A stretch of DNA of 40,262 bases from an uncultured Bacteroidota bacterium (lineage in GTDB: Bacteria > Bacteroidota > Bacteroidia > Chitinophagales > Chitinophagaceae): NCBI GenBank assembly GCA_903875055.1, contig CAIQUX010000128.1:1-40262 (forward strand), given 5' to 3'. Positions 32,008 through 40,262 of this stretch are shown piece after piece. The notes below the pieces were generated by a model, which worked only from the letters and a program-made list of their open reading frames with translations, was not told the DNA's origin and did no database searches. Positions within the stretch are counted from its first letter, which is position 1. Every line of letters begins with the position of its first letter. The position numbers and the translations under genes were made by a program.

Positions 32008-33315
32008 ATGTCTTTATACACTGTGGCCGTCGTAGGCCGTCCGAATGTTGGAAAATCAACTCTTTTTAACCGCCTTATCGGCGAACGCAAGGCTATTGTG
32101 GATGATGTGAGCGGGGTAACCCGTGACCGTCAGTATGGCGAAAGCGAATGGAACGGCAAGCATTTTCATGTGATCGACACCGGCGGCTATGTGGCCAATG
32201 GCGATGATGTGTTTGAAAAAGAAATCCGCCAACAGGTTGAAATCGCCATCAAAGAAGCCAGTGTGATTTTGTTTGTGGTCGACGTAACCTGCGGTATCAT
32301 GGGATTGGATGAGGAATTCGCCCAATTGCTTCACCGCAGCCGTAAACCGGTATTATTGGTGGTGAACAAGGTCGACAACAGCCGTCGTCAGATTGATGGG
32401 GTTGAATTTTACAGTCTGGGTTTTGAACATCTTCATTTCATTTCGTCCCTTTCAGGAAGTGGTACAGGTGATTTGATGGATGATGTGACCGCTCTGATGA
32501 CTGATCATACCGACGAATTGATTACCGAATTACCTAAGATTGCCATTGTTGGTCAACCGAATGCAGGCAAATCGTCTATCTTGAATGCCTTGGTGGGACA
32601 AGAACGAAATATCGTTTCTGAAATTCCGGGTACCACGCGCGACAGTATCCATACACATTATAAGTTGTTCGGGAAAGAATTCATATTGATCGATACGGCC
32701 GGACTGCGTAAAAAAAGTTCGGAGAAAGAAGATATCGAATTCTATTCAACCATACGTGCCGTCAAAGCGATCGAAGAAGCCGACGTATGTATGCTGATGA
32801 TCGATGCAACAAAAGGTATGACCTCGCAGGATGTGAATATTTTCAGTCTGGCCACACGTAAAGGAAAAGGCGTCGTAATTCTCATGAATAAATGGGACCT
32901 GATGGAAAAGGAAACCATGACCAGCAAAAAGATTGAAGAGGAGATCAAACACAAGATTGCACCGTTTACCGATGTACCTATCTTATTCATTTCCGCGACG
33001 GAAAAGTTGAGAATCCATAAAGCCATCGAAGAAACCATCGATGTGTTTGACCGCCGTCAACAGAAAATTCAGACCTCCAAACTGAATGAGATCATGCTCA
33101 AGGAAATCCAGAATTATCCGGCTCCTATGTTCAGAGGCAATGCGGTTACTATCAAATACATCATGCAATTGCCGGTAGTGGTTCCTTCATTCACTTTCTT
33201 CAGTAATCATCCCGACGAAGTGAAAGAACCTTACAGAAATTTTCTTGAGAACAAACTGCGCAGCCATTTCAATTTCAAAGGTGTGCCTGTTCGATTGTTC
33301 TTCAGAAAGAAATAA
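32008..33315 (+). CDS. der: GTPase Der (EngA)
   Basis: A 435-residue ribosome-assembly GTPase with two G domains, acting on the large subunit. Domain 1 shows GRPNVGKST (10-18), DTGGY and NKVD. Domain 2 shows GQPNAGKSS, DTAGLRKKS and NKWD. The C-terminal ~110 residues form the KH-like domain (LNEIMLKEIQNYPAP ... FKGVPVRLFFRKK). The ATG at 32008 gives the standard MSLYTVAVVGRPNVGKST start. The open frame upstream runs through the tRNA and is not coding. Together with tRNA-fMet and era it forms a small translation-machinery cluster. Confidence 0.97.
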   Translation: MSLYTVAVVGRPNVGKSTLFNRLIGERKAIVDDVSGVTRDRQYGESEWNGKHFHVIDTGGYVANGDDVFEKEIRQQVEIAIKEASVILFVVDVTCGIMGLDEEFAQLLHRSRKPVLLVVNKVDNSRRQIDGVEFYSLGFEHLHFISSLSGSGTGDLMDDVTALMTDHTDELITELPKIAIVGQPNAGKSSILNALVGQERNIVSEIPGTTRDSIHTHYKLFGKEFILIDTAGLRKKSSEKEDIEFYSTIRAVKAIEEADVCMLMIDATKGMTSQDVNIFSLATRKGKGVVILMNKWDLMEKETMTSKKIEEEIKHKIAPFTDVPILFISATEKLRIHKAIEETIDVFDRRQQKIQTSKLNEIMLKEIQNYPAPMFRGNAVTIKYIMQLPVVVPSFTFFSNHPDEVKEPYRNFLENKLRSHFNFKGVPVRLFFRKK

Positions 33316-33384
33316 GCAAAATAGAAGAGCTGAGTTTTATCAATCAGCCAGACCTTTGTTCTGTCATCAACAATAATTTTACCT

Positions 33385-33392
33385 TACTTTTG
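33385..33392 (+). promoter_or_regulatory. -7 box of the thioredoxin-like lipoprotein gene
   Basis: TACTTTTG matches TAnnTTTG exactly, 17 bases before the ATG at 33410. A TTTG lies 26 bp upstream, farther than usual. Confidence 0.45.
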
Positions 33393-33409
33393 TGGGCAAT
33401 AATTTAAGT

Positions 33410-34531
33410 ATGAAGAACTATCTTTTTATCCTTCTGGGCTCCCTCTTTTTATATAGTTGCAACAGCGGCTTTTCCGTGAAAGGAAAACTGGAAAATATGC
33501 CTGAGCAAAAATTCAGGTTAGAAGAATTGGCTGTCGATGGCAATGTCTTTGTTGATTCAGGAAAAACCAAAGCGGACGGATCCTTCGAATTCAGCAATAA
33601 ATCAAACGAAGAAGCACTTTATCGTCTGAAGTTCATGAAAGGCAAATACATCTTGCTGGCATTGAAAAACGGCGACAACGCCAATATCACCGGCAATTGG
33701 AACACACTGGAAGATTATAAGGTCGAAGGTTCTTATGGTAGTGTGGCCGTCAAAGGTTTTTTAGTCAACCTGCGTGAAAATATCAAGGACCTACGCACGA
33801 TGGAAATGATACTCGATTCTATCAAAGCTCATCCTGAACGCGATTCGTTACGGGCCTCTGCCGAAGCGGATATTAAAAATATCAATACCCAGTTTCTCGG
33901 CTATGTGAAAAAATTTGCTGATACGACTAAAAGTATGGCCAGCGCCTTGTTTGCTGTCAATATCATCAATCCGGCCATCGAGGGTCCTTATGTGACTTCT
34001 TTCTATCAATCGGTCGGCAAACGTTTTCCAAACTCCAAGACGGCCAAAGCTTTTGCCGATCGTTATCTGAATAAGACACCTGCAAGTCCGGTGAAATCTG
34101 CCGGTGAAAAAGCAGGTAAACCGGCACCTGATTTTACGGCCACCACGCCCGATGGCAAATCGCTTTCGCTTAGCAGCTTCAAGGGGAAATATGTCTTGTT
34201 GGATTTCTGGGCTTCCTGGTGCGGCCCTTGTCGTCATGAAAACCCGAATGTGGTAGCTGCTTTCAATCAATTTAAAGATAAGAACTTCACTGTATTAGGT
34301 GTGTCACTCGATACCGATAAGGATAAATGGAAAGAAGCCATTGCCAAAGACGGTCTTGCATGGAGTCAGGTGAGTGAATTGAAAGGTTGGGGCAGCACCA
34401 TCGCCCGGGATTATGACATTGAAAGCATCCCTCAGAATTTTCTGATAGACCCGAACGGCGTCATCATTGCAAAAGGTCTTAGAGAGGAAGCGCTGATCAG
34501 GAAGTTAAGTGAAGTACTCGCTAGTAATTAG
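33410..34531 (+). CDS. TlpA/ResA-like thiol-disulfide lipoprotein with DUF4369-type N-terminus
   Basis: A 373-residue lipoprotein. The lipobox is LFLYSC, with the modified Cys near residue 17. Residues ~20-105 form a DUF4369-like beta domain ([20 protein letters not shown]). A helical linker follows to about 230. The last ~140 residues are a thioredoxin-fold AhpC/TSA domain ([19 protein letters not shown]) with the redox-active WCGPC near residue 271 and a cis-Pro in ESIPQNF. Such proteins reduce or isomerise disulfides in the periplasm, often for cytochrome c maturation or oxidative stress. The target is unknown. The ATG at 33410 starts the signal peptide; the open frame extends six codons into the promoter region. 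The permease gene follows by about 30 bases. Confidence 0.9.
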   Translation: MKNYLFILLGSLFLYSCNSGFSVKGKLENMPEQKFRLEELAVDGNVFVDSGKTKADGSFEFSNKSNEEALYRLKFMKGKYILLALKNGDNANITGNWNTLEDYKVEGSYGSVAVKGFLVNLRENIKDLRTMEMILDSIKAHPERDSLRASAEADIKNINTQFLGYVKKFADTTKSMASALFAVNIINPAIEGPYVTSFYQSVGKRFPNSKTAKAFADRYLNKTPASPVKSAGEKAGKPAPDFTATTPDGKSLSLSSFKGKYVLLDFWASWCGPCRHENPNVVAAFNQFKDKNFTVLGVSLDTDKDKWKEAIAKDGLAWSQVSELKGWGSTIARDYDIESIPQNFLIDPNGVIIAKGLREEALIRKLSEVLASN

Positions 34532-34563
34532 AACATTGGCGCAGGAAAAAAGCCATAAGCTAT

Positions 34564-35859
34564 TTGGAATTCAGTAACTTGCCTCTGCACAATTTTCAAT
34601 CCTCCGGTATCAAATACTTCGACATCATATCATTATCACGACGGGCGATCAGCAACAACAAGTTGCGGTCTAACCTGACAATTGCTATCATCGCCATCGG
34701 TATCACAGCCTTGATTGCTATTATCACCGTGATTGAAATCCTGAAAGGAACGATCTATACCAACTTCACGAGTATGGGTTCGAATACTTTCAACATCGCT
34801 TCACAAAGCATGATATCCAGATCGAATAATCATGGCAAACGAAGACGCAGCAATCAGAATGAAGAGCAGAACCGGATCAAACTCAATGAAGCAGAATACT
34901 TCAAGGAGAACTATCATTACCCTTCCACAGTGAGCCTGAACGTAATGGCCACCACCTCGGCCACCATCAAACGAAACAATAAAAAATCAAACCCGAATAT
35001 CTTTGTGATGGGTGTCGATGAAAATTATATGAAGGTCTCAGGCACCACGCTTTCAGTAGGACGAAATTTCAATGCCCTGGATGTTTCCAGCGGACAAAAC
35101 ACTTGCCTTCTTGGTAACGGTATTGCTAAAAAATATTTCAGCGATATCGAAGATGCACCCAACGGATTCATTTCCATCGGCGATACGCGTTACCGAGTAT
35201 TGGGTGTGATGGAGAATAAAGGTTCGAGTTTAATAGACCGCACAGACAACATGGTATTGATCCCATTAAATAACGCCAGACAACGTTTTAATGTTTCACA
35301 AAAATCATATGTCATCAGTATTTGGGTCAATGACATCAATGCCATCGACATAGCCACCGATGAAGCCGAAGGGCTGATGCGTAATGCCAAACGGCTTGAT
35401 GCCATGCATGAAAATAATTTTTCGGTCAATAAGAATGATGAGATTGCCACGACGTTGATTGACAATTTAAAGTATGTAACCATGGCTGCCAGTGTCATCG
35501 GATTGATCACCTTATTAGGGGCTGCCATCGGTCTGATGAATATCATGTTGGTTTCTGTGGCCGAGCGCACACGTGAAATCGGTGTATCAAAAGCCATCGG
35601 TGCTAACAGCGCCACTATCCGAATGCAGTTTCTCACCGAAGCCGTCATCATAAGTCTGAGTGGCGGTGTGATAGGTATTATTACCGGCATCCTCATTGGC
35701 AATACCTTATCGCTCGTCTTTCATTCCGCCTTCGTAATTCCTTGGCTTTGGATCGGTATCGGTATCAGCATATGCATGGTGGTGGGCTTGCTTGCCGGCA
35801 TTTATCCTGCATTGAAAGCTAGCCGTTTGAATCCGATCAATGCGTTGAGATATGAGTAA
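34564..35859 (+). CDS. MacB/FtsX-type ABC transporter permease
   Basis: A 431-residue inner-membrane permease of the MacB type. One transmembrane helix near 38-60 ([22 protein letters not shown]) is followed by a large periplasmic core domain (MacB_PCD, about 65-300). Then come three helices of the FtsX domain (about 305-425, with [18 protein letters not shown] and the final [15 protein letters not shown]). The conserved ending is intact. No ATG precedes the first helix, so the start is uncertain. The TTG at 34564 is used, and another TTG follows at 34579. The ATP-binding partner is not adjacent, so the ATPase must be encoded elsewhere. It probably shares a transcript with the upstream lipoprotein gene. 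Confidence 0.88.
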   Translation: MEFSNLPLHNFQSSGIKYFDIISLSRRAISNNKLRSNLTIAIIAIGITALIAIITVIEILKGTIYTNFTSMGSNTFNIASQSMISRSNNHGKRRRSNQNEEQNRIKLNEAEYFKENYHYPSTVSLNVMATTSATIKRNNKKSNPNIFVMGVDENYMKVSGTTLSVGRNFNALDVSSGQNTCLLGNGIAKKYFSDIEDAPNGFISIGDTRYRVLGVMENKGSSLIDRTDNMVLIPLNNARQRFNVSQKSYVISIWVNDINAIDIATDEAEGLMRNAKRLDAMHENNFSVNKNDEIATTLIDNLKYVTMAASVIGLITLLGAAIGLMNIMLVSVAERTREIGVSKAIGANSATIRMQFLTEAVIISLSGGVIGIITGILIGNTLSLVFHSAFVIPWLWIGIGISICMVVGLLAGIYPALKASRLNPINALRYE

Positions 35860-36793
35860 TGGTGTAACAAACATACAAAGAAACACCTTAGCGACAAACT
35901 GATGTACAAGGTCCTTGTCGAAAATTAGTGCATCAATTTATAAGTTATACCAATATGATATTTAGGATAGACAAAACACCTTCGGTTGTATATTATAATA
36001 AATGTGAGTGCTAATTTTTAAAATAAATAAGGCCCCCTGAAATTTGGACTATGACAAAATTCCAATCGGCATTACAGTACACCACGCAAAAGACACCAGA
36101 TCCCTAATAAAGAAATCGCTCTGCCCTTATATTCTACAAACAACTTTCCTTTAGCAAAGAACAAAACTTCTGCCCTTATAAGCTCCTAGCAAAAGGTCGA
36201 AACGCCAACATCTCTTTTGTAAAGAGCTTTGTAAGATTCTTTATTAGGCTTTGCTCGTGCTTTTGCATTATCATCTTAGTATGTAAACAATTAAATAAAA
36301 GGAGGATACGTGGCACAACAAGTAATTTTATTTTTATAACTAAATAATCAAACGTTTGGATTTACAAAAAGTACAAATTACATTCGTTAAAGAATTGGTA
36401 TGCAATAATTCGTTTTTGCTACAGATTCAAAATTGAAATAGAAGTTCTTTTATATAAAGTTATTAGCGTTTAGCTATAAATAACTGTAACAGAAATCGTC
36501 GAAAATTTCCTTAATACACAGTTGGTATATGCTAAATACTCACGGGTACCGAGGCTGTTGAATTGGAGAACTTTTTCAGTGCCCTCCGGGTACCGTGGGT
36601 GTTTATACATTACTTGTGCATTGGGTTTTCGACGAACCTCAGTTACGAGTTATGCTATTCCCCATGTTACCCGTTTTTGTTTTGCAGAATAGGTAGCTTG
36701 GTATCATTAATAAAAAATACTATGGGTTAAATTATTTCTGACAGCTTTCCCTAAAATAGCGAGGTAAGAAAACATAATCTTAATATCAATACA
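35860..36793. other. 0.93-kb AT-rich intergenic region at the border of the accessory segment
   Basis: No frame here looks coding. Visible items are the repeated TCTGCCCTTATA (near 36119 and 36170), a small hairpin CTCTTT-TGT-AAAGAG near 36211, and an imperfect inverted pair around ACGGGTACC and GGTACCGTG (about 36541-36600). Next is a GC-richer block to about 36680 unlike its surroundings, then the duplicated leader. It may hold worn mobile-element ends. Confidence 0.5.
36720..36793 (+). repeat. Leader repeat, copy 1
   Basis: About 74 bases directly before the ATG at 36794 (ATGGGTTAAATTATTTCTGA ... TAGCGAGGTAAGAA ... ATCAATACA). It matches the bases before the next gene at 37422-37496 closely. 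TATTTCTG inside it is one mismatch from TAnnTTTG. Confidence 0.8.
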
Positions 36794-37399
36794 ATGAAGA
36801 AACTATTAACAACAATTGCTTTCCTTTTAGGCGCAACCACTCTCTTTGCACAATGCAAACCAGACTTCGATAAGTCTGACAAAATCACGAAAGAAAAAAT
36901 TATCGGATGGAATTATGAACTCTATGTAACACCATTAATGAAATCAGCAATGGGGTCTTCTGATTTTGGTGTTAATGTAGCAGTAGGACAAACAGGAACA
37001 AAGTACGAAATTGATATTATTATTACAAAATATGAAACGTCAGCCAAAAAAGCAGCATTTGAAAGTGGTGTCCATGGTAGCCAGGGATCGACTGTGCTTC
37101 TTGGATTTAAAGAAGGCGGAACCCCACTTACTATCAAAGCATTTGAAGTGCAAAACAGTTCAAGAGCATTAAAATCAACAGAAATGTATGTCACAAGTGT
37201 TAACATGGCTTGTTACTTTACAAAAGAAGAACTTATGGCATTTAAAGAAGCACTGACAACTAAAACAATAGATGCATTTCGTGCAACACTAGATGGAGGA
37301 ATGATGTTAGAACAATCGATTAAAGATAAAAGAGGGGATAAAATGAAAGAAAAGTTTATTTGTTTTTTTGATTATATAGATAAAAATCCAACCAAATAA
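36794..37399 (+). CDS. Exported protein of unknown function
   Basis: A 201-residue protein with a clean signal peptide (MKKLLTTIAFLLGATTLFA-Q). The mature part begins CKPDFDKSDKITKEKIIGWN and contains three Cys residues, a beta-rich centre (VNVAVGQTGTKYEIDIIITK) and a helical C-terminus (KEELMAFKEALTTKTIDAF). I recognise no domain. It shares a nearly identical upstream leader with the following gene, which suggests parallel regulation. Codon use is AT-rich compared with the genes left of 35.9 kb. Confidence 0.8.
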   Translation: MKKLLTTIAFLLGATTLFAQCKPDFDKSDKITKEKIIGWNYELYVTPLMKSAMGSSDFGVNVAVGQTGTKYEIDIIITKYETSAKKAAFESGVHGSQGSTVLLGFKEGGTPLTIKAFEVQNSSRALKSTEMYVTSVNMACYFTKEELMAFKEALTTKTIDAFRATLDGGMMLEQSIKDKRGDKMKEKFICFFDYIDKNPTK

Positions 37400-37421
37400 C
37401 TAAGATAAAAATTATTTCGAA

Positions 37422-37496
37422 TATGGGTTGAATTATTTCTGACAGCTTTTCCATAAATAGCAAGGTAAGAACACTTAAATTTAAAACATCAATACA
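37422..37496 (+). repeat. Leader repeat, copy 2
   Basis: A second copy of the ~75-base leader, directly before the ATG at 37497 (ATGGGTTGAATTATTTCTGA ... AAATAGCAAGGTAAGAA ... ATCAATACA). Confidence 0.8.
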
Positions 37497-38165
37497 ATGA
37501 CAAAACTAATTTTTACAATCCTGACAGTTTTCCTGTCACACTTTTGTTTCTCTCAAATTTCAATCGGCGCAGCAACTGGGCTCTCTATTGCACAAGGGTC
37601 TTTTAAACTCTCTAGTGATTACACAAAGATGCCGCTCTTAGGATTACCATTTTCACTCATTACAGAAATCCAGCTTAATAAGAGTCTTCGGTTGTCTACT
37701 GGTCTCAGTTTCATTAAAAAAGGTATCAGGGTCACGTCAACAACATCAGGCGTAGATTATGATGAATCTCTCATTTTTAATTACATGGAAATACCAGCTA
37801 CTCTTAAGGTGTATGTAACTAAAGGCCCGTTCAAAATCTTCGGTATCGGTGGGCCATATTTGGGCATTATCACCTCAATCAGGGACAAATACACTCAAAC
37901 CAGTGGAACCTCAGTCACCAAAGGAAATGACCGCTTCAAACCTTCAGATCTAGGGATAGAGACATTTGATTTTGGTTTGCGACTCGGTGCAGGATTTGAA
38001 TACACGAAATCTTTCGGAAGTATTATCGTGTCTCCTTGCTACCATATTGGATTCACCAATTTCTCATCATCTAAACAAGAAGTCGGCAGAAATAATGCCT
38101 TACTCCTTAATCTCGGATACCTTTATACAATTCCTAAAAAAGCCAAGAAATCGGAAAGCAAATAA
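37497..38165 (+). CDS. Outer-membrane beta-barrel protein (porin/PorT-like family)
   Basis: A 222-residue protein. A signal peptide (MTKLIFTILTVFLSHFCFS-Q) leads into alternating amphipathic strands: ISIGAATGLSIAQGSF, SLRLSTGLSFIKKGIRV, YMEIPATLKVYV, PFKIFGIGGPYLGII, FDFGLRLGAGFEYT and ALLLNLGYLYTI. The size and the Y-x-E-I-P-x-x-L-K-Y-like segment are typical of the small eight-stranded outer-membrane beta-barrel family (PF13568-type) common in Bacteroidota. The role is unknown. The C-terminus ends with a short basic tail rather than a terminal aromatic residue. Confidence 0.85.
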   Translation: MTKLIFTILTVFLSHFCFSQISIGAATGLSIAQGSFKLSSDYTKMPLLGLPFSLITEIQLNKSLRLSTGLSFIKKGIRVTSTTSGVDYDESLIFNYMEIPATLKVYVTKGPFKIFGIGGPYLGIITSIRDKYTQTSGTSVTKGNDRFKPSDLGIETFDFGLRLGAGFEYTKSFGSIIVSPCYHIGFTNFSSSKQEVGRNNALLLNLGYLYTIPKKAKKSESK

Positions 38166-38218
38166 TACCAAAATATAATTATTTATTTTGGTTCTCTCAA
38201 TCTTAATTACCAAATATT

Positions 38219-40087
38219 ATGAAACAAATTCTTATCCTTCTTGCTTTCCTTTTAAGTATTGTCAGTATAAAAGCACAGGAGATGAAAATCCATGTAGATG
38301 AAAGCAAAAAACTTGGAAGTGCAACCAAATCTCCAATCTCTTCAATCCAATTGAAAGGGGAAATACATACTCCAAGTTCTGATTTGAAATGGAGGCCAAT
38401 ACTTACAAAAAAAAACATTGGCTTTGAGCCAGAAGAGCCAAATCATGAGATTATTGAGAAAATAAAGGCTGAAAAATTTAAACTTAAAAATCTAGAAGAA
38501 AAGAATAATAAGAGTAATTCTGAAATGAAAACTCGAACAATACCTCCAGTTGTTGGAATAAATTATTCAGGGAATCTGAATAACGGTTCTTCCCCGATGG
38601 ACAATAATATTGCTATTTCAAATGCCGGCATTATTGTAAGTGTTTCAAACACTACAATTGAATGTGATAATACAAGTGGGACAAATCTTTATTACAATGA
38701 TCTTGTAACCTTTATTAATGACCCAAATATAACTGGAGTTTGCGATCCTGTTGTATTATATGACCAAGGTTCAGATAGGTTTATTTTTATGTGTCAAACT
38801 TCTCCTTTAGGGAGCAACTCAAGAATTTTGATTTTCTTTTCCAAGTCTAATGATCCGTCTATCGATGGTTGGTGGTACTATAACCTAACGGGTGATCCAT
38901 TAAGCAACGGCGACGCATTTGATTATCCAAAGATTGCTATTTCAACAGATGAGCTTTTTATTACTGGTAATCTTTTTTCTCAACCATCTAATACATCAGA
39001 TCAGTCAGTTGTTTATCAGATTAATAAACTGGCTGGGTATACGGGCAGTTCTTTGAATTTTGTTTTCTTTTCAGGTATTGCGGGTTCGCCTTTTACACTA
39101 CTTCCTGTGTCATACGGATTAAATTCTACATATGGGCCAGGTATTTATTTGGTTTCAACAAAAGCCTCAGGAAGTTCAAACATCAATTTTTATGAGGTAA
39201 CAAATACAATTGCAAATGGCGGTATATTAAACTATTATAACGTTTCAACTACTGCATATTCTCCTTCTGCCCATGCTTTTCAATTCGGAACTTCATGTTC
39301 ACTCAAAACTGGAGATTGCAGGGCATTAAGCGGATTTTATTTAGATGGAGTTGTTCATTTCGTATTTAATTCTGATAATGGAAGTGGATATACTGGCATC
39401 AACTATAATCGTCTGACGGTTTCAAATCTAACAAATGTATCAAGTACATTTGGTTTATCAGGATATGATTATTGCTATCCTTCAGTTGTTTCTTACACTA
39501 AGAATTCAGCTCCAACAGATAAGACTGTTATGATTGGATTTGGAAGAGCTAGTTCTTCAATTTACCCTGAAGTTCGTGTTGTGAGTTGTGATAATTCAAC
39601 AAATTGGAGTGGTTCAACGCTTGTACAATCAAGCTCAAGTTATGTTAGCTATACATCATCAACAAATGAAAGATGGGGCGATTATACAGGAACGTCTCGG
39701 AGACATGCAAGTTCTACTAAGTCTATTTGGATGAATGGAATGTATGGCACATCGGCAAATGTTTGGAACACTTGGATTGCAGAAATTCATGATAACGGGT
39801 CAACTGGTATTGAAGAAGAACAGAGTAAAAATCCGGTTAAAGTTTACCCTAACCCTATTGTTGAAACATTTGCAGTTGATTTCACTCTTGAGGCGAATAC
39901 AAATCTCAACATTAGTATAGTTGACATTAATGGAAGAACTGTAAAAGAACTTTTAAAAGGCAAAGCATTACAAGGAGAGAATAATTTTTCATTCAATAAA
40001 TCAAATCTTGCAAACGGAACATATTTTCTTATCATAAAGAGCGATACAACTACTTTCAAAAATGAAAAAATTATTATTGCTAATTAA
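38219..40087 (+). CDS. T9SS cargo protein, type A sorting domain, unknown catalytic role
   Basis: A 622-residue secreted protein. A signal peptide (MKQILILLAFLLSIVSIKA-Q) is followed by about 90 Lys-rich residues. A ~420-residue region then shows the look of a beta-propeller or sialidase-like fold: repeated strand groups with VLYDQGSDRFIFMCQ, FDYPKIAISTDELFITG and YCYPSVVSYTKN, spaced like propeller blades. The last ~80 residues are a Por-type sorting domain (KVYPNPIVETFAVDFTLE ... LANGTYFLIIKSD). No catalytic motif is recognised. The next gene starts inside its end (26-base overlap), so they are likely to be translationally coupled. Confidence 0.85.
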   Translation: MKQILILLAFLLSIVSIKAQEMKIHVDESKKLGSATKSPISSIQLKGEIHTPSSDLKWRPILTKKNIGFEPEEPNHEIIEKIKAEKFKLKNLEEKNNKSNSEMKTRTIPPVVGINYSGNLNNGSSPMDNNIAISNAGIIVSVSNTTIECDNTSGTNLYYNDLVTFINDPNITGVCDPVVLYDQGSDRFIFMCQTSPLGSNSRILIFFSKSNDPSIDGWWYYNLTGDPLSNGDAFDYPKIAISTDELFITGNLFSQPSNTSDQSVVYQINKLAGYTGSSLNFVFFSGIAGSPFTLLPVSYGLNSTYGPGIYLVSTKASGSSNINFYEVTNTIANGGILNYYNVSTTAYSPSAHAFQFGTSCSLKTGDCRALSGFYLDGVVHFVFNSDNGSGYTGINYNRLTVSNLTNVSSTFGLSGYDYCYPSVVSYTKNSAPTDKTVMIGFGRASSSIYPEVRVVSCDNSTNWSGSTLVQSSSSYVSYTSSTNERWGDYTGTSRRHASSTKSIWMNGMYGTSANVWNTWIAEIHDNGSTGIEEEQSKNPVKVYPNPIVETFAVDFTLEANTNLNISIVDINGRTVKELLKGKALQGENNFSFNKSNLANGTYFLIIKSDTTTFKNEKIIIAN

Positions 40088-40262
40088 TTTTATTTTTATA
40101 TTCTTTCCGATTGGCAATAGTCAAAACACAAAGAAAGGAACTGCCAAAATAACAAGGGCATCAAAAGTCATAATTCAAGATTCTTCAATTACATCAAGTC
40201 ATATAAAAACGAAAATGCAATCTAGAACTTCCAAAAACGTTGGCCAAAAGAAGGGTATTAAA
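40062..40262 (+). CDS. Partial exported protein at the right edge
   Basis: The first 67 codons of a gene cut by the window end. It starts at an ATG inside the last codons of the T9SS cargo gene, in another frame. It opens with a signal peptide (MKKLLLLINFIFIFFPIGNS-Q) followed by a Lys/Ser/Thr-rich stretch. No domain is visible yet. The 26-base overlap suggests translational coupling with the upstream cargo gene. Confidence 0.7.
   Translation, partial: MKKLLLLINFIFIFFPIGNSQNTKKGTAKITRASKVIIQDSSITSSHIKTKMQSRTSKNVGQKKGIK

Noticed and set aside
36050-36310. Remnant transposase or small ORF on the minus strand (about 32 codons)
   Set aside because: Only short interrupted frames exist, and I cannot match them to any transposase.
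36600-36700. Integron attC site (ACGAGTTATGC-like words)
   Set aside because: GTTATGC does not fit the core GTTRRRY, no matching RYYYAAC partner with a long palindrome was found, and no integrase is in view.

Overview
The window looks like chromosomal DNA of a member of the Bacteroidota, probably from the Chitinophaga/Sphingobacterium side of the phylum. Three signs support this. There are type IX secretion (T9SS) cargo proteins with type A and type B C-terminal sorting domains. There is a TonB-dependent receptor with the N-terminal carboxypeptidase-like domain typical of the phylum. Many genes are preceded by the Bacteroidota promoter element TAnnTTTG, with little sign of Shine-Dalgarno sequences.

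Layout from left to right. 1-12.9 kb, all on the minus strand: a partial Lys/Ala-rich and Asp-rich protein, purA, a giant 3405-residue repetitive surface protein with a T9SS type B sorting domain, and an LpxH-type lipid A phosphatase. 12.9-15.25 kb: a repeat-rich stretch around one small secreted-type or structural gene. It holds a 123-bp tandem duplication, a MITE-like 147-bp inverted-repeat element, ten units of an exact 21-bp repeat, and a 98-bp tandem duplication carrying a palindromic repeat. 15.25-21.6 kb, minus strand: a VWA-domain protein directly behind the N-terminal half of a split transketolase, then a secreted M36-type metalloprotease with a type A sorting domain. 21.8-28.1 kb: a TonB-dependent receptor with a small His-rich partner (probable metal uptake), a dipeptide epimerase, and a plus-strand feoB. 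28.2-31.8 kb, minus strand: a RelE/ParE-type toxin-antitoxin pair, a coiled-coil exported protein, an ACC deaminase/D-cysteine desulfhydrase-like enzyme, and era. 31.9-35.9 kb, plus strand: an initiator tRNA-fMet, der, a TlpA/ResA-like lipoprotein and a MacB/FtsX-type permease. 35.9 kb to the end, plus strand: a visibly AT-richer accessory segment with a 0.93-kb gap, then an uncharacterised exported protein, an outer-membrane beta-barrel protein, a T9SS cargo protein and the start of another exported protein.

Housekeeping functions (purine synthesis, lipid A, ribosome GTPases, translation initiation) are interleaved with cell-envelope and secretion functions. The most interesting items are non-coding: the helically phased 21-bp array, the palindromic repeat family flanking the same gene, terminators that overlap the next promoter, an inverted repeat in the promoter of the His-rich/TonB pair, and a duplicated leader in front of two consecutive genes of the AT-rich segment. 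No complete, clearly new multi-gene defence or biosynthetic system was recognised.
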